Shown: piece by piece, positions 1-6,332 of the stretch
Numbering within the stretch: the first letter of the stretch is position 1
Layout: the number at the start of each line of letters is the position of its first letter
From: Deltaproteobacteria bacterium
Lineage (GTDB): Bacteria; Desulfobacterota; B13-G15
Length of the DNA: 9,252 bases
Direction: 5' to 3'
NCBI GenBank assembly: GCA_003646705.1
Contig: QMLK01000023.1
Location: forward strand, 1-9,252
Notes under the pieces: model-generated
The model's input: the letters and a program-made list of their open reading frames with translations, nothing else
Databases searched by the model: none
Told to the model about the DNA's origin: nothing
Position numbers and translations under genes: made by a program

Positions 1-1
1 A

Positions 2-337
2 CAGCTTGAGCCCCTGCTGGAAAGGGCCAAGCCCTACGGGAGGTTTTCGCCCTTGCCCAAGCACCCGGCCCTTTACAGGGATATCGCCCTCTTGGTGGAT
101 GAGGAGGTGCCGGCGGCTGAGGTCTACGGGCTTGTCGCTCGGTGTGGGCTCCCTTACATAGAGCGGGTGGAGATCTTCGATTGTTACACGGGACCGCCCA
201 TCCCGAAGGGTAAGAAGAACCTCGCGCTGCGCCTCTTCTTGCGGGCCCCGGAGCGGACCCTTACCGATGAGGAGGCCGATGAGGTCCAAAGGGAGTTGAT
301 CAACCGCCTCCAAGAGGCGGGCATGACCCTGAGGTGA
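2..337 (+). CDS. pheT: Phenylalanyl-tRNA synthetase beta subunit, C-terminal part (5' truncated by window)
   Basis: This is the last 111 codons of the beta chain of the cytoplasmic alpha2beta2 enzyme that charges tRNA-Phe. The visible part is the C-terminal ferredoxin-fold anticodon-binding (FDX-ACB) domain. Its hallmarks are the opening F-S-P-L-P-K-H-P stretch followed by R-D-I-A-L-L-V, the central I-F-D-C-Y-x-G-P-P-I-P-K-G-K-K segment, then T-L-T-D-E-E and a final G-M-T-L-R at the stop. The reading frame is open from base 2 with no stop, so the gene starts outside the window; the TTG at 53 is an internal codon, not the start. The stop TGA at 335-337 lies 4 bases before ihfA. The pheT-ihfA order is a widely conserved pairing (pheST-ihfA in E. 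coli), which supports the call. Nothing in the visible part looks damaged. Confidence 0.95.
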   Translation, partial: QLEPLLERAKPYGRFSPLPKHPALYRDIALLVDEEVPAAEVYGLVARCGLPYIERVEIFDCYTGPPIPKGKKNLALRLFLRAPERTLTDEEADEVQRELINRLQEAGMTLR

Positions 338-341
338 GGAG

Positions 342-626
342 ATGACCAAGGCGGACTTGGTGGAGAGGGTCTACGAGCGGGTTGGCTTCTCCAAGAGGGA
401 AGCCGCCCAGGCGGTGGATGCCGTCTTTGAGTTGATGAAGGAGGCCCTGGAGCACGGCGAGAAGGTGAAGGTGGCGGGGTTCGGCAGCTTCGTCGTCCGG
501 GAGAAGAGGCCCCGCAAGGGGCGCAACCCTCAGACAGGGGAGGAGATCGAGATCAGCTCGCGAAGGGTCCTGATCTTCAAGCCCAGCCCCATCCTCAGGA
601 GGGTCCTGAACCAGAGCGGTGGATGA
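342..626 (+). CDS. ihfA: Integration host factor alpha subunit (HU/IHF family DNA-bending protein)
   Basis: This 94-residue protein has the length and pattern of the HU/IHF family of small dimeric nucleoid proteins. The N-terminal helices (about 1-40) start T-K-A-D-L and include S-K-R-E-A-A. The G-F-G-S-F turn is at 46-50. The DNA-clamping beta arm carries G-R-N-P-Q-T-G-E at 60-67, with Pro63 as the intercalating proline. The R-R-V-x-I-F-K-P segment at 74-81 looks more like IHF than HU. Known IHF is a heterodimer that bends DNA sharply in recombination, replication and transcription; the partner IhfB is not in this window. The position right after pheT and before a MerR gene favours alpha rather than beta or HU. 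The ATG is preceded by purine-rich GAGGTGAGGAG, which overlaps the pheT stop, so translation is probably coupled. Confidence 0.88.
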   Translation: MTKADLVERVYERVGFSKREAAQAVDAVFELMKEALEHGEKVKVAGFGSFVVREKRPRKGRNPQTGEEIEISSRRVLIFKPSPILRRVLNQSGG

Positions 627-940
627 AGAGGGACCACGGGGAGAAGCTCTACTACCGAATCGGCGAGGTGAGCCGGATAGTGGGAGTGAAGCCCCATGTG
701 ATCAGGTATTGGGAGCAAGAGTTCAAACTGAAGCCCAGGAGGGGGGCGGGCTCGCAGAGGCGATACACCAAGGAGGACATGGAGCGGCTGCTGACGATCA
801 AGCGATTGCTTTACGAAGAGGGCTTTACCATAGCTGGGGCCAAGCGGAGGCTCAGGGAGATGGCCAGGGAAGGGGGGTACAGGAAGCTGATGCAGGAGCT
901 CATCGATGAGCTGAAGGAGATAAGGGATATCCTTGACTAA
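623..940 (+). CDS. Small MerR-family transcriptional regulator
   Basis: This 105-residue protein carries a MerR-type winged helix-turn-helix near the N-terminus: Y-Y-R-I-G-E-V-S-R-I-V-G-V at 10-22, then V-I-R-Y-W-E at 26-31, and Q-R-R-Y-T-K-E-D at 45-52 for the wing and second helix. A helical, charged C-terminal stretch (L-I-D-E-L-K-E-I-R) probably forms the antiparallel coiled coil used for dimerisation. There is no room for a separate ligand-binding domain, and the protein has no cysteines, so the metal sensing seen in classic MerR is unlikely. Its ATG overlaps the ihfA stop in an ATGA arrangement, indicating co-translation with IHF alpha. A MerR gene of this kind after ihfA is, to my knowledge, common in Desulfobacterota, but its target is unknown. 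No operator could be identified from this window. Confidence 0.85.
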   Translation: MKRDHGEKLYYRIGEVSRIVGVKPHVIRYWEQEFKLKPRRGAGSQRRYTKEDMERLLTIKRLLYEEGFTIAGAKRRLREMAREGGYRKLMQELIDELKEIRDILD

Positions 941-961
941 AGCCCTCCCTTTTGCCATATT
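933..961 (+). promoter_or_regulatory. Candidate sigma70-type promoter for tRNA-Pro
   Basis: TTGACT at 933-938 matches the -35 consensus at five of six positions. It is followed after 17 bases by CATATT at 956-961, which matches the -10 consensus at four of six. The expected start of transcription, near 968, falls just ahead of the tRNA at 971. The -35 box overlaps the end of the MerR gene. The region is also the most AT-rich patch in this part of the window. This is a prediction from spacing and sequence only. Confidence 0.45.
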
Positions 962-970
962 TATCGATGT

Positions 971-1062
<92 letters not shown>

Positions 1063-1085
1063 GATCCGCCTCAGTTTCCTTGCAG

Positions 1086-1829
1086 ATGAAGATCTTGCTC
1101 ACCAACGACGATGGCGTCTTCGCCGAGGGGTTAAGGGTCCTTAAGGAAGTCCTTGAAGGCCTAGGGGAGGTGTACGTGGTCGCCCCCGACAGGGAGCGGA
1201 CGGCCATCTCCCATGCCCTGACCCTTGACAGGCCCTTGAGGCTCCAGAGGATCGCCGAGCGCACATACGCCGTGGACGGCACCCCTGTGGATTGCGTCCA
1301 CTTGGCGCTCTCCTGTGTCATGCCCGAGAGGCCCTCCTTGGTGGTCTCCGGGATAAACAATGGGCCCAACATGGGGGAGGAGGTGGTCTATTCCGGGACG
1401 GTCTCGGCTGCCTTCGAGGCCACCTTCCTGGGCCTGCCCTCCATGGCGGTCTCCTTGGTGGCCCGGCAGGGGCACCGCTATGAGACCGCCGCTCAAGTAG
1501 CCCTCAGGGTGGCCAGGGAGATCCTCTCTCAGGGTTTGCCGTCGAGGGTGTTCCTCAACGTCAACGTCCCCAACCTCGGGCAGGGGGAGATAAAAGGCTT
1601 CAAGGTGACCAGGCTTGGCCGAAGGGTCTTCGGCGATTGCGTCGTGGAGAGGGTTGACCCCAGGGGTAATAGGTATTATTGGATAGGGGGAGCTGACGCG
1701 GGCTACGAAGCGATAGAGGGGACGGACTTTTCCGCCGTAGCCTCAGGATATGTATCTGTGACGCCCCTGAAGGCCGACTTGACGGCCTATGAGGAGCTCG
1801 AGACCTTCAGGGGGTGGGGGTTCGAATGA
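1086..1829 (+). CDS. surE: 5'/3'-nucleotidase SurE
   Basis: This predicted 247-residue cytoplasmic metal-dependent phosphatase releases phosphate from nucleoside monophosphates; some family members also act on polyphosphate. The opening [10 protein letters not shown] is the SurE signature, with the paired aspartates at 8 and 9 as metal ligands. It is followed by [16 protein letters not shown], holding the conserved active-site serine region, and then [10 protein letters not shown] with the metal-binding asparagine, followed by [10 protein letters not shown]. The length is normal for the family. I chose the ATG at 1086 because homologues start exactly at this motif; a TTG two codons upstream (1080) is possible. 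No convincing Shine-Dalgarno precedes either start. The gene begins 38 bases after the tRNA and overlaps the next gene. Confidence 0.95.
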   Translation: MKILLTNDDGVFAEGLRVLKEVLEGLGEVYVVAPDRERTAISHALTLDRPLRLQRIAERTYAVDGTPVDCVHLALSCVMPERPSLVVSGINNGPNMGEEVVYSGTVSAAFEATFLGLPSMAVSLVARQGHRYETAAQVALRVAREILSQGLPSRVFLNVNVPNLGQGEIKGFKVTRLGRRVFGDCVVERVDPRGNRYYWIGGADAGYEAIEGTDFSAVASGYVSVTPLKADLTAYEELETFRGWGFE

Positions 1830-2629
1830 GAGAGGGCAGGTTTTCCGACAAGGTGGTCCTGGTGACAGGGTCCACCCGGGGAATCGGGAGGGCCATCGCT
1901 GTGGCCTTCGCGGAGGAGGGGGCTAAGGTCTTGGTCAACGGCCGTCAGAAGGAGGCTGCCCAGGCCGTGGCCGAGGAGATGAGGGGGAGAGGGACAGAGG
2001 CCCTCGGCCTCGGGGCGGACATCTCCGACCCAGAGGCGGTGCGAGGGATGGTGGAGGAGGGCCTCAAGGTCTACGGGAAGATCGACGTCCTGGTGAACAA
2101 CGCCGGGATAAGCCTTCCCCCTCAGCCGGCCGAGGGGGTCCAGAGGGAGGGCTTCGAGAAGGTGATGGCGGTCAACCTCACAGGGGCCTTCCTCTGCTGT
2201 CAGGCGGTCTTTCCCTCCATGAGGGAGAGGGGCGGGGGGAGCATAATCAACGTCTCCTCCCAGGCAGGGCTCTTCGGGGAGCCCGGGTTGCTGCCCTACT
2301 GTGTGAGCAAGGCGGCCTTGCTCTCCCTGACCCGCTGTCTGGCCTACGAGTGGTCCCCTTACGGGATAAGGGTCAACGCAGTGGCCCCGGGCTTCGTAGC
2401 CGGTGGGATGAACGAGCCGGTTCTGAAATACGAGGCCCTGGTGTCCACCCTCTCGAGCCGCGTCCCCCTGAAGAGGTTCGCCAAGGTGGAGGAGGTGGTG
2501 GAGGTCGTCCTCTTCCTCGCCTCGGAGGCGGCATCCTACATCAACGGGGAGGTGCTGGTGGTGGACGGAGGCATGACCGGTTATCGTACCCCTTCCATCC
2601 TCCAGCTGACCAGCGGGAGGGGTAGGTAG
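1826..2629 (+). CDS. FabG-like short-chain dehydrogenase/reductase
   Basis: This 267-residue protein is a classical SDR with one Rossmann domain. The nucleotide-binding T-G-S-T-R-G-I-G is at 14-21, N-N-A-G at 91-94, and the catalytic tetrad is Asn117, Ser145, Tyr158 and Lys162 (Y-C-V-S-K). Arg18 in the glycine motif and Arg40 after the second strand suggest NADP(H) preference, as in FabG. The best-known relative, FabG, reduces 3-oxoacyl-ACP in fatty acid synthesis, but SDRs share these motifs across many substrates and no fab genes lie nearby, so I leave the substrate open. After the usual ending near V-D-G-G-M (about 246-250) there is a tail of some 17 residues absent from typical FabG. The ATG at 1826 overlaps the surE stop and has G-rich AGGGGGTGGGGG upstream; an in-frame GTG at 1814 is less likely. 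Confidence 0.88.
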   Translation: MREGRFSDKVVLVTGSTRGIGRAIAVAFAEEGAKVLVNGRQKEAAQAVAEEMRGRGTEALGLGADISDPEAVRGMVEEGLKVYGKIDVLVNNAGISLPPQPAEGVQREGFEKVMAVNLTGAFLCCQAVFPSMRERGGGSIINVSSQAGLFGEPGLLPYCVSKAALLSLTRCLAYEWSPYGIRVNAVAPGFVAGGMNEPVLKYEALVSTLSSRVPLKRFAKVEEVVEVVLFLASEAASYINGEVLVVDGGMTGYRTPSILQLTSGRGR

Positions 2630-2646
2630 CCAACAAGAGACAAGAG

Positions 2647-2656
2647 AAAGGAGGTG
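2647..2656 (+). promoter_or_regulatory. Extended Shine-Dalgarno for the FBP aldolase/phosphatase gene
   Basis: AAAGGAGGTG is complementary over ten bases to the usual bacterial 16S rRNA 3' end and sits 6 bases before the ATG at 2663. It is the longest such match before any start codon in this window and fixes the start of the gene. The preceding leader (2630-2646) is A-rich and contains a small tandem CAAGAGA repeat (2634-2647). Confidence 0.8.
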
Positions 2657-2662
2657 TGGAGG

Positions 2663-3772
2663 ATGAGGATCACTCTGAGCGTCATCAAGGCGGATGTAGG
2701 GTCCATCGGAGGGCACATCAAGCCCTCGGAGGGGTTGCTTCGAAGGGTGCGCGAGTTCGTCCAGGAGGAGGGCAAGGCGAAGGGCCTGATCGAGGACTTC
2801 TACGTCTCCCACACGGGGGATGACATAGCCATCCTCATGTCCCACAAGAGGGGCACAGGGGATGCCGATATCCACAAGCTCGCTTGGGACGCCTTCAAGG
2901 CCGGCACCGAGGTGGCCAAGGCCCAAGGGCTTTACGGGGCCGGGCAGGACCTCTTGAAGGACGCCTTCGCCGGAAACGTCAAGGGGATGGGCCCTGCGGT
3001 GGCCGAGATGGAGTTCGACGAGAGGCCCAACGAGCCCTTCCTCTTCTTCGCCGCCGACAAGACCGATCCAGGGGCCTACAACCTGCCGCTTTATCTCGCC
3101 TTCGCCGACCCCATGCATTGCTCAGGACTCACCCTGAGCCCTTCCATGGCGGACGGGTTCAAGTTCACCATCATGGACGTGGAGTACACCGAAGGGGACA
3201 GGATCATCGAGCTGAATGCACCGGAGGAGTTGTACGACATTGCGGCCCTTTTGCGCGACAACGAGCGCTTCGTGGTCGAGAGCATCCACTCCCGCAGGAC
3301 GGGGGAGATAGCGGTGGCGGTGAGCACCTCGAGGCTCCACAACATAGCCGGCCGCTATACCGGCAAAGACGACCCCGTGATGTTGGTGAGGGTCCAAGGG
3401 GACTTCCCGGCCACTGGTGAGGTCCTCTCCCCCTTCAGCATCGGCCACTACGTGGCTGGCTTCATGAGGGGGAGCCACACAGGGCCCTTGATGCCCGTGA
3501 AGATCAACTCCCCCGTGTCCTATTTCGATGGGCCGCCCTTGGTGTCCTGTTTGGCCTTCTGTGTACATGAGGGGAAGCTGACCGAGCCGGCCGACGCCTT
3601 CGATCACCCCTTCTGGGACTACGTCAGGATGAGGGTCTCCGAGAAGGCCATGGAGATGAGGAGGCAGGGCTTCTCAGGCGCTGCCATGCTCCCGTACAGC
3701 GAGCTGGAGTACGGTGGGATCGTCCAGAAGATGAAGAAGCTGGACGAGAGGTTCAGGGTCAGGGGCTCCTGA
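2663..3772 (+). CDS. Bifunctional fructose-1,6-bisphosphate aldolase/phosphatase (class V FBPase)
   Basis: This 369-residue protein matches the archaeal-type enzyme that both condenses dihydroxyacetone phosphate with glyceraldehyde-3-phosphate and dephosphorylates the product to fructose-6-phosphate, making gluconeogenesis effectively one-way. Conserved residues sit where the family has them. They include Asp11 and His18 in V-I-K-A-D-V-G-S-I-G-G-H, Asp53-Asp54 (metal ligands), Gln95 in G-A-G-Q-D-L-L, Asp132-Lys133 in A-D-K-T-D-P-G-A-Y-N-L-P, the Y-T-G-K-D-D-P block at 232-238 with Lys235 as the Schiff-base lysine and Tyr232 as catalytic tyrosine, M-R-G-S-H at 268-272, and a late E-L-E-Y with Tyr350. 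All the expected Mg-binding acids and catalytic residues that I could place are intact. The ATG at 2663 follows an extended Shine-Dalgarno. The gene sits between an SDR and miaB with no obvious metabolic partner. Confidence 0.95.
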   Translation: MRITLSVIKADVGSIGGHIKPSEGLLRRVREFVQEEGKAKGLIEDFYVSHTGDDIAILMSHKRGTGDADIHKLAWDAFKAGTEVAKAQGLYGAGQDLLKDAFAGNVKGMGPAVAEMEFDERPNEPFLFFAADKTDPGAYNLPLYLAFADPMHCSGLTLSPSMADGFKFTIMDVEYTEGDRIIELNAPEELYDIAALLRDNERFVVESIHSRRTGEIAVAVSTSRLHNIAGRYTGKDDPVMLVRVQGDFPATGEVLSPFSIGHYVAGFMRGSHTGPLMPVKINSPVSYFDGPPLVSCLAFCVHEGKLTEPADAFDHPFWDYVRMRVSEKAMEMRRQGFSGAAMLPYSELEYGGIVQKMKKLDERFRVRGS

Positions 3773-3775
3773 TCC

Positions 3776-5107
3776 ATGGCCAAGATCTACATAAAGACCT
3801 TCGGCTGTCAGATGAACGAACGGGACTCCGAGCGGGTCCTCGCCTTGGCCTCAAGCTGCGGTTACACCGAGGCGGCCAGCCTCGATGAGGCCGACCTCAT
3901 CGTCATCAACACCTGTACGGTCCGCAGGAAGCCCGAGCAGAAGGTCTACAGCCTCTTGGGGCGCCTCGGGGGGCTCAAGGAGAGGAGGCCCCATTTGAGG
4001 ATCGCGGTGGTGGGTTGCCTCGCCCAACAGGAGGGGGATGGGCTCCTTGAGCGCTTCCCCCAGGTGGATCTGGTCCTGGGTCCCGACAGGATCGGTGAGC
4101 TCCCCCGGGCCCTTGAGGCGCTCGAGGGGGGTGAGAGGCTCTGTCTGGTCGGCTTTCATCAGGACCCATGCCAGGGGGTCCTCCTGCCCCTGCGGCCATC
4201 TGTGAGGGCCTATGTGAACATCATGCAGGGCTGTGACAACTTCTGCACCTATTGCATCGTGCCCTACGTGAGGGGGCCGGAGAAGAGCAGACCCAGCGGG
4301 GAGATCATCGAGGAGGTCCGGCTGCTGGCCGAAAGGGGGGTGAAGGAGGTGACGCTGCTCGGCCAGAACGTGAACTCCTACGGCAAGAAGTCGCCCGGCG
4401 AGTTGACTTTCCCCCAGCTGTTGTCTAAGATCGATCAGATCGAAGGGATCGAGAGGATCAGGTTCACCACCTCGCATCCGAAGGATCTCTCCGAAGAGCT
4501 CATCAGGGCCTTTGTGGACCTCGAGAAGCTTTGCGAACACCTCCATCTCCCCTTTCAAGCCGGCTCTAACAGGGTCCTGGAGAGGATGGGTAGGGCTTAC
4601 ACGAGGGAGGAGTATTTGAGGAAGGTGGAGCGCTTGCGACAGTTGGTCCCACGGGTGGCCATCACAGCCGATGTCATGGTCGGCTTCTCAGGGGAAGGGG
4701 AGGAGGACTTCCGGCAGACCCTGGAGTTGGTGAGGGAGGTGGAGTTCGACGCCCTCTTCTCCTTCAAGTACACCCCTCGAAAGGGCACCGTGGCCTCCAG
4801 GTGGCCTGATGACGTCTCCTCGGAGGAGAAGCAGAGGAGGCTCGAGGAGCTGCAGGAGCTCCAGAGGGCCATCACCCTTAGGAAGAACCGATCCCTGGAA
4901 GGTCAAGTGATGGAGGTCCTGGTGGAAGGGACCGGAGGTAGACCTGGTCAGCTTCGGGGCAGGACCCGCTGTAATCGAGTGGTCAACTTCCCAGGTGGGG
5001 AGGAGCTTGTAGGCAGACTCCTGTGGGTGCGTATAACGGAAGGGCTCCAGAACTCCCTGCGGGGGGAGCTCTGTCCCCTCGAGGTCCAGGAGGCGGTTAA
5101 CGCGTGA
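3776..5107 (+). CDS. miaB: tRNA-2-methylthio-N6-dimethylallyladenosine synthase MiaB
   Basis: This 443-residue radical-SAM methylthiotransferase adds a methylthio group to i6A37 in tRNAs reading codons that begin with U. Three domains are visible. The N-terminal UPF0004 domain has the auxiliary-cluster cysteines Cys11 (F-G-C-Q-M-N), Cys47 (N-T-C-T-V) and Cys81 (V-G-C-L-A-Q). The radical-SAM barrel has C-D-N-F-C-T-Y-C with Cys153, Cys157 and Cys160, followed by V-R-G-P-E-K-S-R-P and L-L-G-Q-N-V-N-S-Y. A C-terminal TRAM RNA-binding domain lies at about 371-434. The G-Q-N-V-N-S-Y motif and the N-terminal motifs favour MiaB over RimO or MtaB. The prenyltransferase MiaA is not in this window. The gene begins 3 bases after the previous stop, with AGGGG about 10 bases upstream, and its own stop overlaps the next start. 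Confidence 0.95.
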   Translation: MAKIYIKTFGCQMNERDSERVLALASSCGYTEAASLDEADLIVINTCTVRRKPEQKVYSLLGRLGGLKERRPHLRIAVVGCLAQQEGDGLLERFPQVDLVLGPDRIGELPRALEALEGGERLCLVGFHQDPCQGVLLPLRPSVRAYVNIMQGCDNFCTYCIVPYVRGPEKSRPSGEIIEEVRLLAERGVKEVTLLGQNVNSYGKKSPGELTFPQLLSKIDQIEGIERIRFTTSHPKDLSEELIRAFVDLEKLCEHLHLPFQAGSNRVLERMGRAYTREEYLRKVERLRQLVPRVAITADVMVGFSGEGEEDFRQTLELVREVEFDALFSFKYTPRKGTVASRWPDDVSSEEKQRRLEELQELQRAITLRKNRSLEGQVMEVLVEGTGGRPGQLRGRTRCNRVVNFPGGEELVGRLLWVRITEGLQNSLRGELCPLEVQEAVNA

Positions 5108-5607
5108 AAGAGGGAAAAGAGGCAGAGGCGAAGAGGTTCAGGGAGATGAAGGTGGGGGGACTCACTGTGGACCCCTACACCAATACCCCCATCGTGCTGC
5201 TGAAGGACTTAGAGGAGAAGGACGTGGTTCCCATCTGGATAGGTTTCTTCGAGGCCAGCGCCATCGCCACTCAATTGGAGGAGGTCAAACTGGTCCGTCC
5301 CATGACCCATGACTTGCTGCGCAACATCCTCGATATCCTCGGGGCCCAGGTCCTGAGGGTGGAGGTGACCGATCTGCGGGAGAACACCTTTTACGCCCTG
5401 ATCCACATAGAGCTGAACGGCGCCCACTACGCTATAGACTCCCGTCCGAGCGACGCCATCGCCCTGGCCCTGAGGACCGGCTCCCCCATCTTCGTCAACG
5501 AGGAGGTGATCGAGAAATCGCGTAAGGTGGAGCTGAGATCGGAGGAGGAGAGGGACCTGGACGAACTCCTCGAGAAACTGGACAGCGAGGAGGGTTACAA
5601 GATGTAA
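5104..5607 (+). CDS. Bifunctional nuclease family (DUF151/BFN) protein
   Basis: This 167-residue protein matches the DUF151 family, for which combined DNase and RNase activity has been reported in a plant member; the bacterial role is poorly defined. The recognisable core runs from V-G-G-L-T-V-D-P at 17-24 through V-P-I-W-I-G-F-F-E-A at 42-51, R-P-M-T-H-D-L-L at 65-72, T-F-Y-A-L-I-H-I at 95-102 and D-S-R-P-S-D-A-I-A-L-A-L-R at 112-124, then I-F-V-N-E-E-V-I. An acidic tail follows. The GTG at 5104 overlaps the miaB stop (GTGA), which argues for coupled translation and adds about 14 charged residues before the conserved core. An internal ATG at 5147, with AGAGG nearby, would give a length closer to the family core. 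The gene is followed directly by two hairpins and a terminator. Confidence 0.85.
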   Translation: MKEGKEAEAKRFREMKVGGLTVDPYTNTPIVLLKDLEEKDVVPIWIGFFEASAIATQLEEVKLVRPMTHDLLRNILDILGAQVLRVEVTDLRENTFYALIHIELNGAHYAIDSRPSDAIALALRTGSPIFVNEEVIEKSRKVELRSEEERDLDELLEKLDSEEGYKM

Positions 5608-5623
5608 GGCCCCCTAAGGGGCT
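5608..5623 (+). other. Short hairpin ahead of the terminator
   Basis: GCCCC at 5609-5613 pairs with GGGGC at 5618-5622 around the loop CTAA, with a possible extra G-T pair at 5608/5623. No T-run follows, so it is not itself an intrinsic terminator. Its GCCCCCT segment (5609-5615) is repeated exactly at 5634-5640 in the left arm of the terminator, which allows alternative pairings with that structure. Confidence 0.5.
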
Positions 5624-5631
5624 GCGAGGTG

Positions 5632-5668
5632 TTGCCCCCTTTTCACATCGGAAAGGGGGCAATTTTTT
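5632..5668 (+). terminator. Strong intrinsic terminator after the DUF151 gene
   Basis: TTGCCCCCTTT (5632-5642) pairs perfectly over 11 bases with AAAGGGGGCAA (5652-5662), with one further T-G pair and a 7-base loop, and is followed at once by six T residues (5663-5668). This is a textbook rho-independent terminator. It divides the surE-to-DUF151 block from the PHP-to-rpsA block. It ends only 10 bases before the next start codon, leaving no room for a conventional promoter downstream of it. Confidence 0.88.
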
Positions 5669-5678
5669 GGTCCTTGCG

Positions 5679-6332
5679 ATGATAGACCTTCACACCCACT
5701 CCCTCTTGAGCGATGGGGACCTCCTGCCAGAGGAGCTATTGCGGAGGTACGAGGCCAAGGGTTATCGCTTCTTGGCCATAACCGACCATGCAGGGCCATC
5801 GAACCTGGAGGAGGTGGTGTCGCAGCTGGTGAGGTTCGCCCGAGAGGTCCAGCCCTACACCCCCTTGAAGGTGATCCCGGGGGTGGAGCTCACCCACTGT
5901 CCCCCCGCCCTCATACCTTCCCTCATCGGGCGCTCCAGGGACCTCGGGGCCAAGATAGTGGTGGTGCACGGCGAGACCTTGGTGGAACCCGTCCCCCCGG
6001 GCACCAATCTGGCAGCCATAGAGCACGGTGCTGACATCCTCGCCCACCCAGGGCTGCTCAGCAGGCGGGAGGTGGAGCTCGCTCGAAGGCGTGGGGTCTG
6101 TCTCGAACTGAGCTCCAGGCAGGGACATTGTCTCGCCAACGGCCATGTGGCGAGGTTGGCGAAGGAGGTGGGCGCCAGGATGGTCATCGCGAGCGATGCC
6201 CACTCCCCTCAGGACATCTTGGAGCCCGATGACCTGAGGAGGGTCGGCCTTGGGGCCGGCCTCACGGAGGAGGAGTTGGAGGAGGTCTTCGGGCAGATGG
6301 AGGAGCTGGCGCGACGATGCCTCGGCCTCTGA
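5679..6332 (+). CDS. PHP-domain phosphatase, probable histidinol-phosphatase
   Basis: This 217-residue PHP (polymerase and histidinol phosphatase) domain protein has no extra domains. Metal-binding motifs are in order: D-L-H-T-H with His5 and His7, I-T-D-H at 34-37, P-G-V-E-L-T-H with Glu70 and His73, V-V-H-G-E at 95-99, I-L-A-H-P-G at 120-125 and A-S-D-A-H-S-P at 171-177. The G-V-E-L-T-H and V-V-H-G-E-T segments resemble a group of archaeal and bacterial proteins of about 220 residues labelled histidinol-phosphate phosphatase-like. The gene overlaps hisC by 16 bases, so I infer that it removes phosphate from the histidinol phosphate that HisC makes; another phosphoesterase role remains possible. 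The ATG at 5679 is chosen because the first metal motif begins two residues later. There is no Shine-Dalgarno, and the start lies 10 bases after the terminator T-run. Confidence 0.85.
   Translation: MIDLHTHSLLSDGDLLPEELLRRYEAKGYRFLAITDHAGPSNLEEVVSQLVRFAREVQPYTPLKVIPGVELTHCPPALIPSLIGRSRDLGAKIVVVHGETLVEPVPPGTNLAAIEHGADILAHPGLLSRREVELARRRGVCLELSSRQGHCLANGHVARLAKEVGARMVIASDAHSPQDILEPDDLRRVGLGAGLTEEELEEVFGQMEELARRCLGL

Noticed and set aside
619..909. A plus-strand frame overlapping the MerR gene.
   Set aside because: It is an out-of-frame shadow with no motif, while the frame beginning at 623 encodes a clear MerR helix-turn-helix.
1787..3118. A 443-codon minus-strand open frame opposite the SDR and FBP aldolase/phosphatase genes.
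   Set aside because: It is rich in His, Pro, Leu and Gly as expected from the complement of GAG/AGG-rich genes, shows no recognisable motif, and the opposite-strand genes have complete catalytic residues.
5579..5608. Possible promoter TGGACA-N18-TGTAAG at the end of the DUF151 gene.
   Set aside because: The -10 box is weak, the spacer is long, and transcription from it would meet the strong terminator at once; kept only as a thought for the PHP-hisC transcription problem.
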